Source: Polaromonas sp. UBA5171
Lineage (GTDB): Bacteria > Pseudomonadota > Gammaproteobacteria > Burkholderiales > Burkholderiaceae_C
Length of the DNA stretch: 8,603 nt
NCBI GenBank assembly: GCA_002413395.1
Contig: DHWX01000111.1
Coordinates: 1 to 8,603, forward strand
Direction: 5' to 3'
The notes beneath the pieces are model-generated. The model had not been told where the DNA came from. It searched no databases and worked only from the letters and a program-made list of their open reading frames with translations. Of this stretch, positions 1 to 8,142 are shown piece after piece. The position numbers and the translations under genes were made by a program. Numbering within the stretch: position 1 is the first letter of the stretch; every line of letters starts with the position of its first letter.

Positions 1-72
1 AAAAGCGGGGATATCGTACAGCTGGTCTGCGCTATTTAGGCTATTCGCATCGGTGGGTAGATAAATTTCCAT
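1..72 (-). CDS. N-terminus of an unrecognised protein, cut by window edge
   Basis: The first 24 codons are visible; the frame is open to the left edge and begins MEIYLPTDANSL. The ATG at 72-70 is preceded on the minus strand by AAGGAGACCAC, a strong ribosome binding site at good spacing, and this is why I accept the start. The visible part is polar with no signal peptide or membrane segment. It is the last gene seen of a minus-strand series (DsrE-type protein, DUF202 protein, interrupted short frame), and its start lies inside the tail of the preceding frame (36-188), an arrangement typical of translational coupling. The opening EIYLP recalls the first residues of some TauE/SafE-type exporters, but what follows does not match that family, so I assign no function. 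Confidence 0.5.
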   Translation of the reverse strand, partial: MEIYLPTDANSLNSADQLYDIPAF

Positions 73-188
73 GTGGTCTCCTTATCCTCGTAGATACGTA
101 GCAAACGATGGCGCGTTGCCGCGGTCACTTTGACCGAAACGCATAGATCGGCAAACAGCTTGCGCTAATTGTTATGGCTTATATCCAT
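36..188 (-). pseudogene. Short frame with in-frame amber stop after 7 codons
   Basis: An ATG at 188-186 follows a very strong ribosome binding site (GGAGGAGAGAAAG immediately upstream). It is read as MDISHNN and then meets TAG at 167-165. The same frame continues open for 42 more codons (RKLFADLCVSVKVTAATRHR and onward) to a TAA at 38-36, overlapping the start of the next gene at 72. The downstream part looks protein-like: a mix of Leu, Val, Arg and Lys suggesting helix. The simplest reading is a roughly 50-residue gene broken by a point mutation, for example TGG to TAG. Alternatives are a 7-residue leader peptide whose translation serves the downstream gene, or a chance frame. I do not recognise the family. 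Confidence 0.3.
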
Positions 189-259
189 CTTTCTCTCCTC
201 CGGGTGGGCTCAATTCCAAATAAATTGAAACCGGTTGCACACCTTCAAACGCTTGCTGC

Positions 260-667
260 TCACGCATGTTGCGCGGTGATTAGCATATAAACAATCATCG
301 CCACACAAAGCAATGCGACCATCACAGTGACGAGGATGACGAGTCCGCGATCAGCACTGACGACGCCGTTCTCAATGGCACGATTCACAACGTGATAACG
401 CCACGCAGCCAGAACAGCCAGCACACCGCCCAGTGCCATCATCGTCACGCCTATAGGCATCGAAGCCCCCACTTGGGAAATCTGCATCTGCGGGGCAAGC
501 TGCGCCGCCAACTCGCGTAACCACAGACTGAACTTCGCCACCACAAAGCCAAGGCTGATGATGGCGATACTTGTTCTGATCCACGCCAGAAACGTTCGTT
601 CATTGGCGAGATATTCGGTCGCCCGCTTTTCATCACCTATCATTACTTGCTGCCGTTGTTGGGCCAT
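260..667 (-). CDS. DUF202 family inner-membrane protein (YidH-like)
   Basis: This 135-residue protein carries the hallmark of DUF202, a cytoplasmic N-terminus running into NERTFLAWIRTS at residues 22-33. Three membrane segments follow at about 26-46, 71-91 and 109-131, with basic residues (RYH, NR) after the second. Length and layout agree with the family, which is usually 100-130 residues with three helices. Members sit in the inner membrane; their biochemical role is not established, so none is claimed here. The start ATG at 667-665 has AGGATAACGT directly before it, an acceptable ribosome binding site. It lies 13 bases after the stop of the DsrE-type gene, so the two are almost certainly co-transcribed. 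Family call is firm, function open. Confidence 0.85.
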   Translation of the reverse strand: MAQQRQQVMIGDEKRATEYLANERTFLAWIRTSIAIISLGFVVAKFSLWLRELAAQLAPQMQISQVGASMPIGVTMMALGGVLAVLAAWRYHVVNRAIENGVVSADRGLVILVTVMVALLCVAMIVYMLITAQHA

Positions 668-680
668 GACGTTATCCTGA

Positions 681-1037
681 TTACGAACCTGACTTGATGT
701 AAGACCACCCGGCTTCCTGCTTGCGCACCACTTCAGCCACGCCAGAATCGACTGTTGTGGCGAACGGCATCAGGTCTTCTCTCTTCAGGTTCATGCGGCG
801 CATCGTGTTCTCGCAGGCGGAGAAATGCACGGCCGCTTCGGAGATTAGTTGGAGCCGTTCCCGCATCGCTTCGTTCGTCTTCAAGATCAGCCCTAATCCT
901 TTGCCGTGCGCCACCACCTCTATTTCGGTGGTCTCTCGCCCGAATGCCTTCGGCAAGTTCTCAATGTTGTTGAGTATCCCCTGCCACTGTTCTGCGCCAC
1001 CGACATTCACCTCAAAGACGACCCTGTGCTTTTCCAT
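681..1037 (-). CDS. DsrE/DsrF-like small protein (COG1416 type)
   Basis: A 118-residue soluble protein starting MEKHRVVFEVN. The fold signature of the DsrE superfamily is visible: an N-terminal beta strand with a short loop (VVFEVNVGG, residues 6-14), a second strand (IEVVAHGKGLGLI, 39-51), and a third strand leading to a conserved cysteine (FSACENTM, Cys75), followed by a typical COG1416 ending (LKREDLMPF then SGVAEVVRKQEAGWSYI). Related proteins include sulfur-relay carriers such as DsrE and TusD that carry sulfur on cysteine; whether Cys75 does so here is inference. The frame is open upstream to 1139, but those codons run through insertion-sequence DNA. The ATG at 1037 has GGAG six bases before it and the family's normal N-terminus, so I choose it. 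First gene of a probable operon with the DUF202 gene. Confidence 0.82.
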   Translation of the reverse strand: MEKHRVVFEVNVGGAEQWQGILNNIENLPKAFGRETTEIEVVAHGKGLGLILKTNEAMRERLQLISEAAVHFSACENTMRRMNLKREDLMPFATTVDSGVAEVVRKQEAGWSYIKSGS

Positions 1038-1050
1038 GATTGCTCCAATG

Positions 1051-1180
1051 TGATCTTGCCCCTGTTTTCCAGACTCCTTAAGCCACCCATTATGCGGACT
1101 TTCTGTCGTGCTGCTGGGCCGCGTTCCAGCGTTGCTCAAACGTCATCGGGCTGACATAACCGAAGGCCAAGAATTCAGGC
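1051..1180 (-). mobile_element. Right-end remnant of an IS3-family insertion sequence
   Basis: The plus strand at 1051 begins TGATCTTGCCCCTGTTTTCC. It starts with TG and resembles the terminal inverted repeats I associate with the IS51/IS407 side of the IS3 family; that match is from memory. About 20 bases further in, the minus strand encodes the C-terminal end of an IS3-type transposase. The element is broken at about 1180, where the reading frame hits a stop and transposase remains of a different family begin at about 1193. No left end is seen. The terminus lies 13 bases upstream of the DsrE-type start codon, so the insertion separated that gene from its earlier upstream region. Confidence 0.6.
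1090..1179 (-). pseudogene. IS3-family OrfB transposase, 3' fragment
   Basis: Translation of 1179-1093 gives PEFLAFGYVSPMTFEQRW and then NAAQQHDRKSA, with a TAA at 1092-1090. The GYVSPMTFEQRW segment is the characteristic tail of IS3-family OrfB integrases, found after the last catalytic glutamate (typically 'GY.SP..FE'). Only 29 codons survive; the frame is closed by TAG at 1182-1180. No catalytic residue remains, so it is inactive. Identification rests on the short tail motif plus the neighbouring element terminus. Confidence 0.7.
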
Positions 1181-1192
1181 TAAATACCGCAG

Positions 1193-1525
1193 TTACCTGA
1201 CCCCCGCGAGCACGAGCGGCGAGGTCGGCAAGACGGTTTGTCCCGCAATTCTTCCGCTGATGTAGCCTACAAAGACTCGCCAGCGATCGATTTTTGGCAA
1301 CTGCTCCGCAGAACCTCTCACTTAGGCTATGCCGCTTGGATGTTGGCGATCGTGGTTTTGGATCAGCCCCACTGCTGCCAGTAGCAACGGGCGACTGGTC
1401 AGCGCTTCACGTCACGCTTGTGGGTTGGACGCAGGCACGTGCCAACTCCACCAGCTGTAGACCAGTGCCACGGCGCGGGCCGTGAGTTCACTGCGGTGCA
1501 GGTCTTGCACTTGAGGAGGAGTCCA
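1193..1525 (-). pseudogene. IS1380-family transposase, decayed 3' fragment
   Basis: One continuous minus-strand frame of about 110 codons, ending at TAA 1195-1193, reads VQDLHRSELTARAVALVYSWW, then ASNPQA, stop, REALTSRPLLLAAVG, another stop, then AEQLPKIDRWRVFVGYIS. The order of 'TTQDL.R...AR..ALVYNWW', 'EAITSRPLLL' and 'AEQL....RW' is what I remember for the C-terminal part of IS1380-type DDE transposases. The in-frame TGA and TAA replace codons inside these blocks, so the gene is dead. Upstream of about 1525 the likeness fades before the neighbouring gene's stop at 1558. The IS3-type fragment lies a few bases downstream, so two elements collided or one inserted in the other and the rest was deleted. 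Family name is from memory of motifs, not from a search. Confidence 0.62.
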
Positions 1526-1557
1526 TATAGGATGGGTTAGGGCACATTGGATGGAGA

Positions 1558-2061
1558 CTACTTCAGCTTTCGGTCTTCCCGCTTTGCGTCCGCCATTGCC
1601 TCTGGTTCCAGTTCCTCGGCAGAACGATTGAGGTGAACGAATACTCCCCAGGCTCCAAGCAATATTCCTACAGCAACCAAGATACTCGCCGCATATGGAA
1701 GTTGGGCCGGATCTTCGTGCATGGCCCTGAACGTCGCAACGAGCCCTTCGATGGCTAGCGCGACCACTATGACCACAAAGAATCTTGACAAGAATCGCCG
1801 AACACGAGTCGGCGCGCTGATGTCAGCGTCACGAATGACTTCCTCCTCAAAAATAGTCTCGGCAATCTGCAGCGCGACAACGGCAGCGGCTAACAGTCCC
1901 ACGGCTTCGATAATCGCTTGCGCTGCAGCCCGGTCCAAGCCACCGATGAAAGCCACCCAGCCCATGCGAGTGGCAATTGTGATGAGCATGAGTGCGGCGC
2001 AGGCAAATAGAAACGCCATCAACCCATGGACGATGCGGAATAGGCGCATGAAAGGTTTCAT
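1558..2061 (-). CDS. Hypothetical four-helix membrane protein
   Basis: A 167-residue protein that I do not recognise. Four hydrophobic segments are visible at about residues 14-31, 48-67, 92-111 and 121-144. Between helices 2 and 3 lies a charged loop (ETIFEEEVIRDADISAPTRVRR, about 68-89) with an acidic half followed by a basic half, and the C-terminal tail is very polar (EELEPEAMADAKREDRKLK). With basic residues at the N-terminus (MKPFMRLFR) and both termini polar, an N-in/C-in inner-membrane topology is plausible. The start ATG at 2061 has AGGA in ACAGGATGTACGA before it; Met5 is an alternative start. Its stop lies directly beside transposase remnants, so it is no longer contiguous with the DsrE/DUF202 genes although it has the same orientation. 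No function is assigned. Confidence 0.65.
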   Translation of the reverse strand: MKPFMRLFRIVHGLMAFLFACAALMLITIATRMGWVAFIGGLDRAAAQAIIEAVGLLAAAVVALQIAETIFEEEVIRDADISAPTRVRRFLSRFFVVIVVALAIEGLVATFRAMHEDPAQLPYAASILVAVGILLGAWGVFVHLNRSAEELEPEAMADAKREDRKLK

Positions 2062-2477
2062 TCGTACATCCTGTCACAGAAAATCACGAGGCGCGGCGAC
2101 TGCGCCCTAACGAATAAATATAAGGCACGCATCTGCGGTATATATTGGCAAGCTAACCTAAAACAAATCACCCTATCGCCCGTCAAACTTAATTAGTATG
2201 CTCTCATAAAAATAGCAAAAAACCCGGCAATCTTGCGTCAGCATTGTTCGACATTCTCACGTCCTTCTTTTCTATTTTTACGAACGAATGGTACTGTACT
2301 CGAATGGTCAAGGCGAAGGAATCCCCGCCTATGGTCCTCCGCGTGCATCAATTCCACGTCCAATTTGAGTGATGGCTTTCCCCGCAAACCCGACAATCAG
2401 GAAGAATAATTGACCGTTGGAATTTAACGGTCAACAACTGCAGCCGATCCAGCTCGGCCGCAGAACGTGAATAGCCG
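2062..2477. other. Non-coding stretch between membrane protein and small DUF3309-like gene
   Basis: I see no convincing gene here. Bases 2105-2290 are markedly AT-rich compared with both flanks and should hold the promoter of the minus-strand gene at 2061, but no clear -35/-10 pair stands out. An 8-base direct repeat CGAATGGT occurs at 2285-2292 and 2301-2308, 16 bases apart, enclosing GTACTGTAC. A minus-strand ATG near 2255 with GAAGGA before it gives only about 15 codons and was not accepted. The perfect inverted repeat at 2410-2434 is listed separately. Confidence 0.5.
2410..2434. repeat. Perfect 9-bp inverted repeat, 7-base spacer
   Basis: TTGACCGTT at 2410-2418 and AACGGTCAA at 2426-2434 are exact reverse complements around GGAATTT. 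No T-run follows on either strand, so it is not a typical intrinsic terminator. It could be a transcription-factor operator or an RNA hairpin following the small minus-strand gene that ends at 2478. Confidence 0.5.
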
Positions 2478-2600
2478 TTACAGCCGTCCCATCAACAGCA
2501 ACACGATAAGGATGATCACCACCAAGCCCACCGCACTACTGGGCCCGTAGCGGCACAACGGCGCACAGCCTTGACCGGCCTCGAAAGAACATGAGCGCAT
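2478..2600 (-). CDS. Small membrane protein with DUF3309-like C-terminus
   Basis: A 40-codon minus-strand frame too short for routine gene calling. It reads MRSCSFEAGQGCAPLCRY and then GPSSAVGLVVIILIVLLL, ending MGRL. The last 23 residues (YGPSSAVGLV through LLLMGRL) match the pattern I know from DUF3309 proteins, 'YGPSGGLGLVL...LLLLGRI'. Ordinary DUF3309 proteins have a first hydrophobic segment and a WP motif before this; here a Cys-rich stretch (Cys4, Cys12, Cys16) stands instead, so it is either a divergent variant or a gene with a replaced N-terminus. An in-frame ATG at 2648 would add 16 residues and overlap the dnaG start on the other strand. Neither start has a clear ribosome binding site. 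A single membrane helix is expected at about residues 22-37. Confidence 0.45.
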   Translation of the reverse strand: MRSCSFEAGQGCAPLCRYGPSSAVGLVVIILIVLLLMGRL

Positions 2601-2646
2601 GCCGCAATCGACCAGCCCGAGGGTCGCCTGGAGGCACAATACATTC

Positions 2647-4657
2647 ATGGCGATCCCCTCATCATTTATTCAGGAGTTGTTGGCTCGCACCGACATTGTG
2701 GATATTGTCGGCCGTCATGTGCAGCTCAAGAAAGGTGGGGCCAATTTCATGGGCTTGTGCCCCTTTCACGGGGAAAAATCGCGCTTCTTTCAGCGTCAGC
2801 CCGACCAAACAGTTCTACCACTGCTTTGGCTGCGGCGCGAGCGGCGACGCGATCAAATTCCTCACGGAACACGCTGGCATGACATTTATCGAAGCCGTCA
2901 AGGATCTGGCCCAGCAATACGGCCTGCAGGTGCCCGAAGACGATGTGTCGCCCCAGGACAGAGCCAAAGCAGCGCACTTGCGCGAGCAGCAGGCCACCCT
3001 CACCAGCGTGCTCGAAAAAGCTGCCGTCACCTATGCCAGACTGTTGCGCGACTCCGGTCGGGCCATTGCCTACCTCAAGGCGCGCGGCCTGTCGGGCGAG
3101 ATCGCCAAAACCTTTGGCCTGGGTTACGCGCCCGAAGGCTGGCGCGGCCTGGCCAGCGTGTTTCCTGACTACAGCGACCCGCTGCTGGTTGAAAGCGGAC
3201 TGGTCATCACGGGTGAGGCAGACGAGGAAAACGCTGCAGCTGAAGTCAAACGCTATGACCGCTTTCGCGACCGAGTCATGTTCCCGATCCGCAACATCAA
3301 GGGCGAATGCATCGGCTTTGGCGGCCGCGTGTTGGGCGATGAGAAACCCAAATACCTGAACTCGCCGGAAACCCCGGTGTTCAGCAAGGGACGTGAACTG
3401 TATGGCCTGTTTGAAGCACGCAGCGCCCTGCGCGAGCACGGCTACGCACTGGTCACCGAGGGCTACATGGACGTGGTGGCGCTGGCCCAGCTCGGCTTTG
3501 CCAATGCGGTGGCCACGCTGGGCACGGCCTGCACGGCCGAGCATGTGCAAAAGCTGTTCCGTTTCACTGATGCTGTGGTGTTCAGCTTTGACGGCGACAG
3601 CGCCGGGCGCCGCGCGGCACGCAAGGCGCTGGATACCGCACTGCCGTTTGCCAGTGACGTGCGGACCATCAAGTTTTTGTTTCTCCCCGCCGAACACGAT
3701 CCGGACAGTTTCATCCGCGAGCACGGCAAGGATGGCTTTGCCAGCGCCGTTGGCAAAGCGCTACCGCTCAGCCGGTTCTTGCTCGATGCCGCTGCCGAGG
3801 GTTGCGATCTGGACACCGCCGAAGGCCGAGCCCACATGGCCAGCAACGCCCGGCCGTTATGGAGCGGGCTGCCTGACGGCGCGCTCAAGGGCCAACTGCT
3901 GGCCGAAATTGCCGACCGGGTGCTGATAGACAGCCGCGAACTGCTGCAACTCTGGCAGCCTGCGTCCGCCCGAACTGCCGGCTACCGGAGCAACTATAAA
4001 AATAATAGCGACTTGCGGCCGTCCGGAAAAGACTATGGACCTGGTTTGTCATCAAATTCCAGTAAGAACTGGGAACCCTCCGGGTTTGCCGACTACCCGG
4101 TGGACCTGCGCGAGGAACCTGACTACTCATCGTCCGAACCTCACTTCCCCCCACCCAATCCGTCAGCGCGCAACTTTGGCAGGCCGACCAGCAGCACCGT
4201 GCGCGCGCCGCGTCGTGTGGCCGGACGCATCCTGCCGGCCAGCCGTGAAGACCGCGTCCTCAGGTTGCTGCTGACCGAGGTGCAGAGCTGGGACCGGCTC
4301 AGCACCGAGGAGCACCACGTTCTCCTGGGACTGCCGGCACCGCATGGGCCACTGTTTGTGTGGCTTGAACACCAACTGCACGAACATGGACCCCAACCCT
4401 GGGCAGCCTTGCGTCAAGGCCTGCGGGGTCACGCTCATGAACATTACGCGGTGGCCCAGCTGGCGCAGATTCTCGAAGGCGTGGAATCAGACTGGGACGA
4501 AATACGCGGGATTCTGACCCAACTGCTGGATTTGAAGCTCGAAAGCGAGACAGCCGACCTGGCCGCGCGGGCCGCCACCGACCCCGCAGCGTTCCAGCGT
4601 TTGCGCGAATTGACAGAGCAATCCAGAGTAAAAAAAGCTGCCACCAAATCAGCCTGA
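2647..4657 (+). CDS. dnaG: DNA primase DnaG, with a one-base frameshift
   Basis: Primase makes the RNA primers used at the replication fork with DnaB helicase. The N-terminus MAIPSSFIQELLARTDIVDIVG fixes the start at 2647; GGAGG lies 12 bases upstream, rather far. The CHC2 zinc finger has Cys38-x2-His41 in one frame and Cys59-x2-Cys62 in the next: the frame shifts by one base near 2779-2784. Dropping G2783 gives EKSPSFSVSP, the family consensus, and a 669-residue protein. In corrected numbering the TOPRIM catalytic residues are Glu271 (TEGYMDV), Asp315 and Asp317 (FDGDSAGR). A polar Ser/Pro/Asn linker (about 443-530) precedes the helicase-binding C-terminal domain. rpoD follows 346 bases on, the usual order. 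As printed, the gene would give a truncated protein; since primase is essential, sequence error is likeliest. An upstream ATG at 2591 exists only in the shifted frame and is an artefact. Confidence 0.93.
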
Positions 4658-4674
4658 AACCCACCCCCCTACGG

Positions 4675-4680
4675 TATAAT
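4675..4680 (+). promoter_or_regulatory. Perfect -10 box after dnaG
   Basis: TATAAT stands 17 bases after the dnaG stop codon, in the context CTACGGTATAATCC. At 16-18 bases upstream there is nothing like TTGACA, so the -35 is weak or absent. If active, transcription would begin at about 4686-4690 and give rpoD a leader of over 300 bases, or a separate short RNA. Confidence 0.35.
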
Positions 4681-4923
4681 CCGATCTTTCCACGGCAAGC
4701 GCGACAGCAGCACCTCCGGCACCGGCCCCCTCAACTCAAGGGAACTCACAAACGAGACGGCCAAATCCCCGCAAGGACTGCACACCAAATGTTCGCCCAG
4801 ACAGCTTGCCTGAAAAATAAACAGCCAGATGCTGTGATTCTTCAGTGCGCTGAGGTACTCCCAATGGCTGATTTGTTTTTTTAATCCTCTCGTTTTGAAC
4901 GCTGAATCTTTGTCACCGGTGCC
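4681..4923 (+). other. Non-coding dnaG-rpoD gap, possible structured leader
   Basis: There is no plausible plus-strand gene between dnaG and rpoD, a gap of 346 bases. The segment after the -10 box holds GGCAAGC (4694-4700), exactly complementary to GCTTGCC (4804-4810), a small hairpin CTTCAG-TGCG-CTGAGG near 4840-4855, and AGCCA/TGGCT arms flanking it just before a run of seven or eight T at about 4874-4881. These could belong to an rpoD leader or a short terminated RNA; pairing could equally be chance. I know no RNA family that it matches. Confidence 0.25.
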
Positions 4924-4951
4924 TTGACTCCTGGAGCGCACGGCATATTTT
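4924..4951 (+). promoter_or_regulatory. Candidate sigma-70 promoter for rpoD
   Basis: TTGACT at 4924-4929 (five of six consensus bases) is followed after 16 bases by TATTTT at 4946-4951 (four of six). It would start transcription about 45 bases before the rpoD ATG. It is the best-spaced pair in the gap, but the -10 is only moderate. Confidence 0.35.
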
Positions 4952-4993
4952 TGTTTACTGGTAGCTGATCGATATTTAACAATTCCCGACATC

Positions 4994-5000
4994 TGGAGGT
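4994..5000 (+). promoter_or_regulatory. Strong ribosome binding site of rpoD
   Basis: TGGAGGT stands three to four bases before the ATG at 5004. Together with the typical N-terminal sequence this settles the rpoD start. Confidence 0.7.
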
Positions 5001-5003
5001 TTT

Positions 5004-7496
<2,493 letters not shown>

Positions 7497-7511
7497 TACC
7501 CGGGCCTGTTC

Positions 7512-7561
7512 CCGGTAGTACCGGAAACCGCATTGACGCCCCATGCGGATGGGCGCGTCAA
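7512..7561 (+). terminator. Hairpin cluster downstream of rpoD, probable termination region
   Basis: CCGGTA/TACCGG (7512-7517, 7519-7524) form a DNA palindrome with a one-base centre. A stronger RNA hairpin follows: TTGACGCCCCAT (7533-7544), loop GCGG, then ATGGGCGCGTCAA (7549-7561), 12 pairs with one bulged base. An alternative stem CCGCAT (7528-7533) with ATGCGG (7543-7548) would compete with it. There is no T-run after 7561, so this is not a textbook intrinsic terminator; it may act with Rho or protect the rpoD 3' end. Confidence 0.4.
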
Positions 7562-7652
7562 CGACGGAGTGGCTGGCCTGTTGCGGAAATAGCGCCGGTC
7601 CACCTCCGGGTTTTCCACGACTTTAGCCTACCACTCCACATACAGTGGTCTT

Positions 7653-7696
7653 TAGCAGCTACAAAACTCGTAGCAGCTCAAAATTTGCGTTATATT
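7653..7696 (+). promoter_or_regulatory. Candidate promoter and operator of the HxlR-type gene
   Basis: TATATT at 7691-7696 is a fair -10 box, 63 bases before the start codon; the -35 position holds a poor match. Overlapping that position are two copies of TAGCAGCT (7653-7660 and 7671-7678), whose inner parts form the inverted repeat GCTAC-N7-GTAGC (7658-7662, 7670-7674). Such a repeat over the -35 would suit repressor binding, possibly by the regulator itself, but no binding site for this protein is known to me. Confidence 0.3.
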
Positions 7697-7758
7697 TGGT
7701 GCGCGCGTTCCACTTGCCATCCAACTGCGATATAAATGTAATCAGAGGAGATACCCAA

Positions 7759-8094
7759 ATGAGTGCCAAAGAAAAAGCCGCTGTAGGCCAGTTGCTGGAA
7801 CTGCTGGAATCGCGCTATGCACTGCGCGTTTTGTGGGCCCTGAAAGATGGCCACCCCCAGACTTTTCGCCTTCTGCAGGACAGCGTTGGCAGCATCACAC
7901 CCAACACGCTGAACACCCGTATCAAGGAATTGCGTGGCGCCGGCCTGCTCGGCCATGGCAACAATGGCTACATTGTCACCACTCTGGGTGCCGATCTGCT
8001 CAAGCGCCTGAACGACCTGCAGGCGTTTGCCGGCAAATGGGTCGCCAGCCAGGCCAAGGCCAGCACCAGCACCAACGTCCTCAAGAAAACATGA
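7759..8094 (+). CDS. HxlR-type winged-helix transcriptional regulator
   Basis: A 111-residue DNA-binding protein. It shows the HxlR plan: a first helix (LLELLESRYALRVLWALKDG, residues 12-31), a helix-turn-helix at about 33-60 with SITPNTLNTRIKELRGAGLL matching the family's 'GIS.K.L...L..LE..GLV', and a short wing (NNGYIVTTLG, 68-77). HxlR proteins are dimeric repressors or activators, often sensing aldehydes, quinones or redox stress through cysteine. This one has no cysteine at all, so thiol sensing of the YodB/HypR kind is excluded. The frame is open back to 7645, but the ATG at 7759 has AGAGGAG eight bases upstream and the conserved domain begins just after it, so I take that start. It stands alone between rpoD and grpE with its own terminator, so its targets are unknown. 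Confidence 0.8.
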   Translation: MSAKEKAAVGQLLELLESRYALRVLWALKDGHPQTFRLLQDSVGSITPNTLNTRIKELRGAGLLGHGNNGYIVTTLGADLLKRLNDLQAFAGKWVASQAKASTSTNVLKKT

Positions 8095-8116
8095 TTTTTT
8101 GCAGCAGCAGGAAAAT

Positions 8117-8142
8117 GCAGGCCGCTCGCCTGTCTTTTTTTT
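8117..8142 (+). terminator. Rho-independent terminator after the HxlR-type gene
   Basis: GCAGGC (8117-8122), loop CGCTC, GCCTGT (8128-8133) form a six-pair stem with a terminal G-U pair, followed by C and eight T (8135-8142). It is 22 bases after the stop codon, so the regulator is transcribed as a single gene. Confidence 0.8.

Noticed and set aside
721..1053. Plus-strand frame of 110 codons opposite the DsrE-type gene
   Set aside because: It is a shadow of the minus-strand gene, with Ser/Arg-rich composition and no ribosome binding site.
681..1139. Longer form of the DsrE-type protein starting at 1139
   Set aside because: The extra 34 codons run through the IS3-type end and lack a ribosome binding site; the family N-terminus begins at 1037.
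1294..1485. Plus-strand frame of 63 codons
   Set aside because: It is opposite the decayed IS1380-type transposase, which explains the open frame.
2591..2780. Upstream ATG 2591 as the dnaG start, giving one uninterrupted 688-codon frame
   Set aside because: Its first roughly 63 residues bear no likeness to primase, whereas the other frame from 2647 gives the exact DnaG N-terminus. The uninterrupted frame only exists because of the one-base shift.
2747..3724. A 325-codon open frame on the minus strand across dnaG
   Set aside because: It is fully antisense to the conserved zinc and TOPRIM domains of dnaG; GC-rich coding DNA often leaves such long shadows. It has no recognisable domain.
4669..4992. 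Minus-strand frame of 107 codons in the dnaG-rpoD gap
   Set aside because: It has no ribosome binding site, starts inside the rpoD ribosome binding region, and matches no family I know. It is most likely chance in non-coding DNA.
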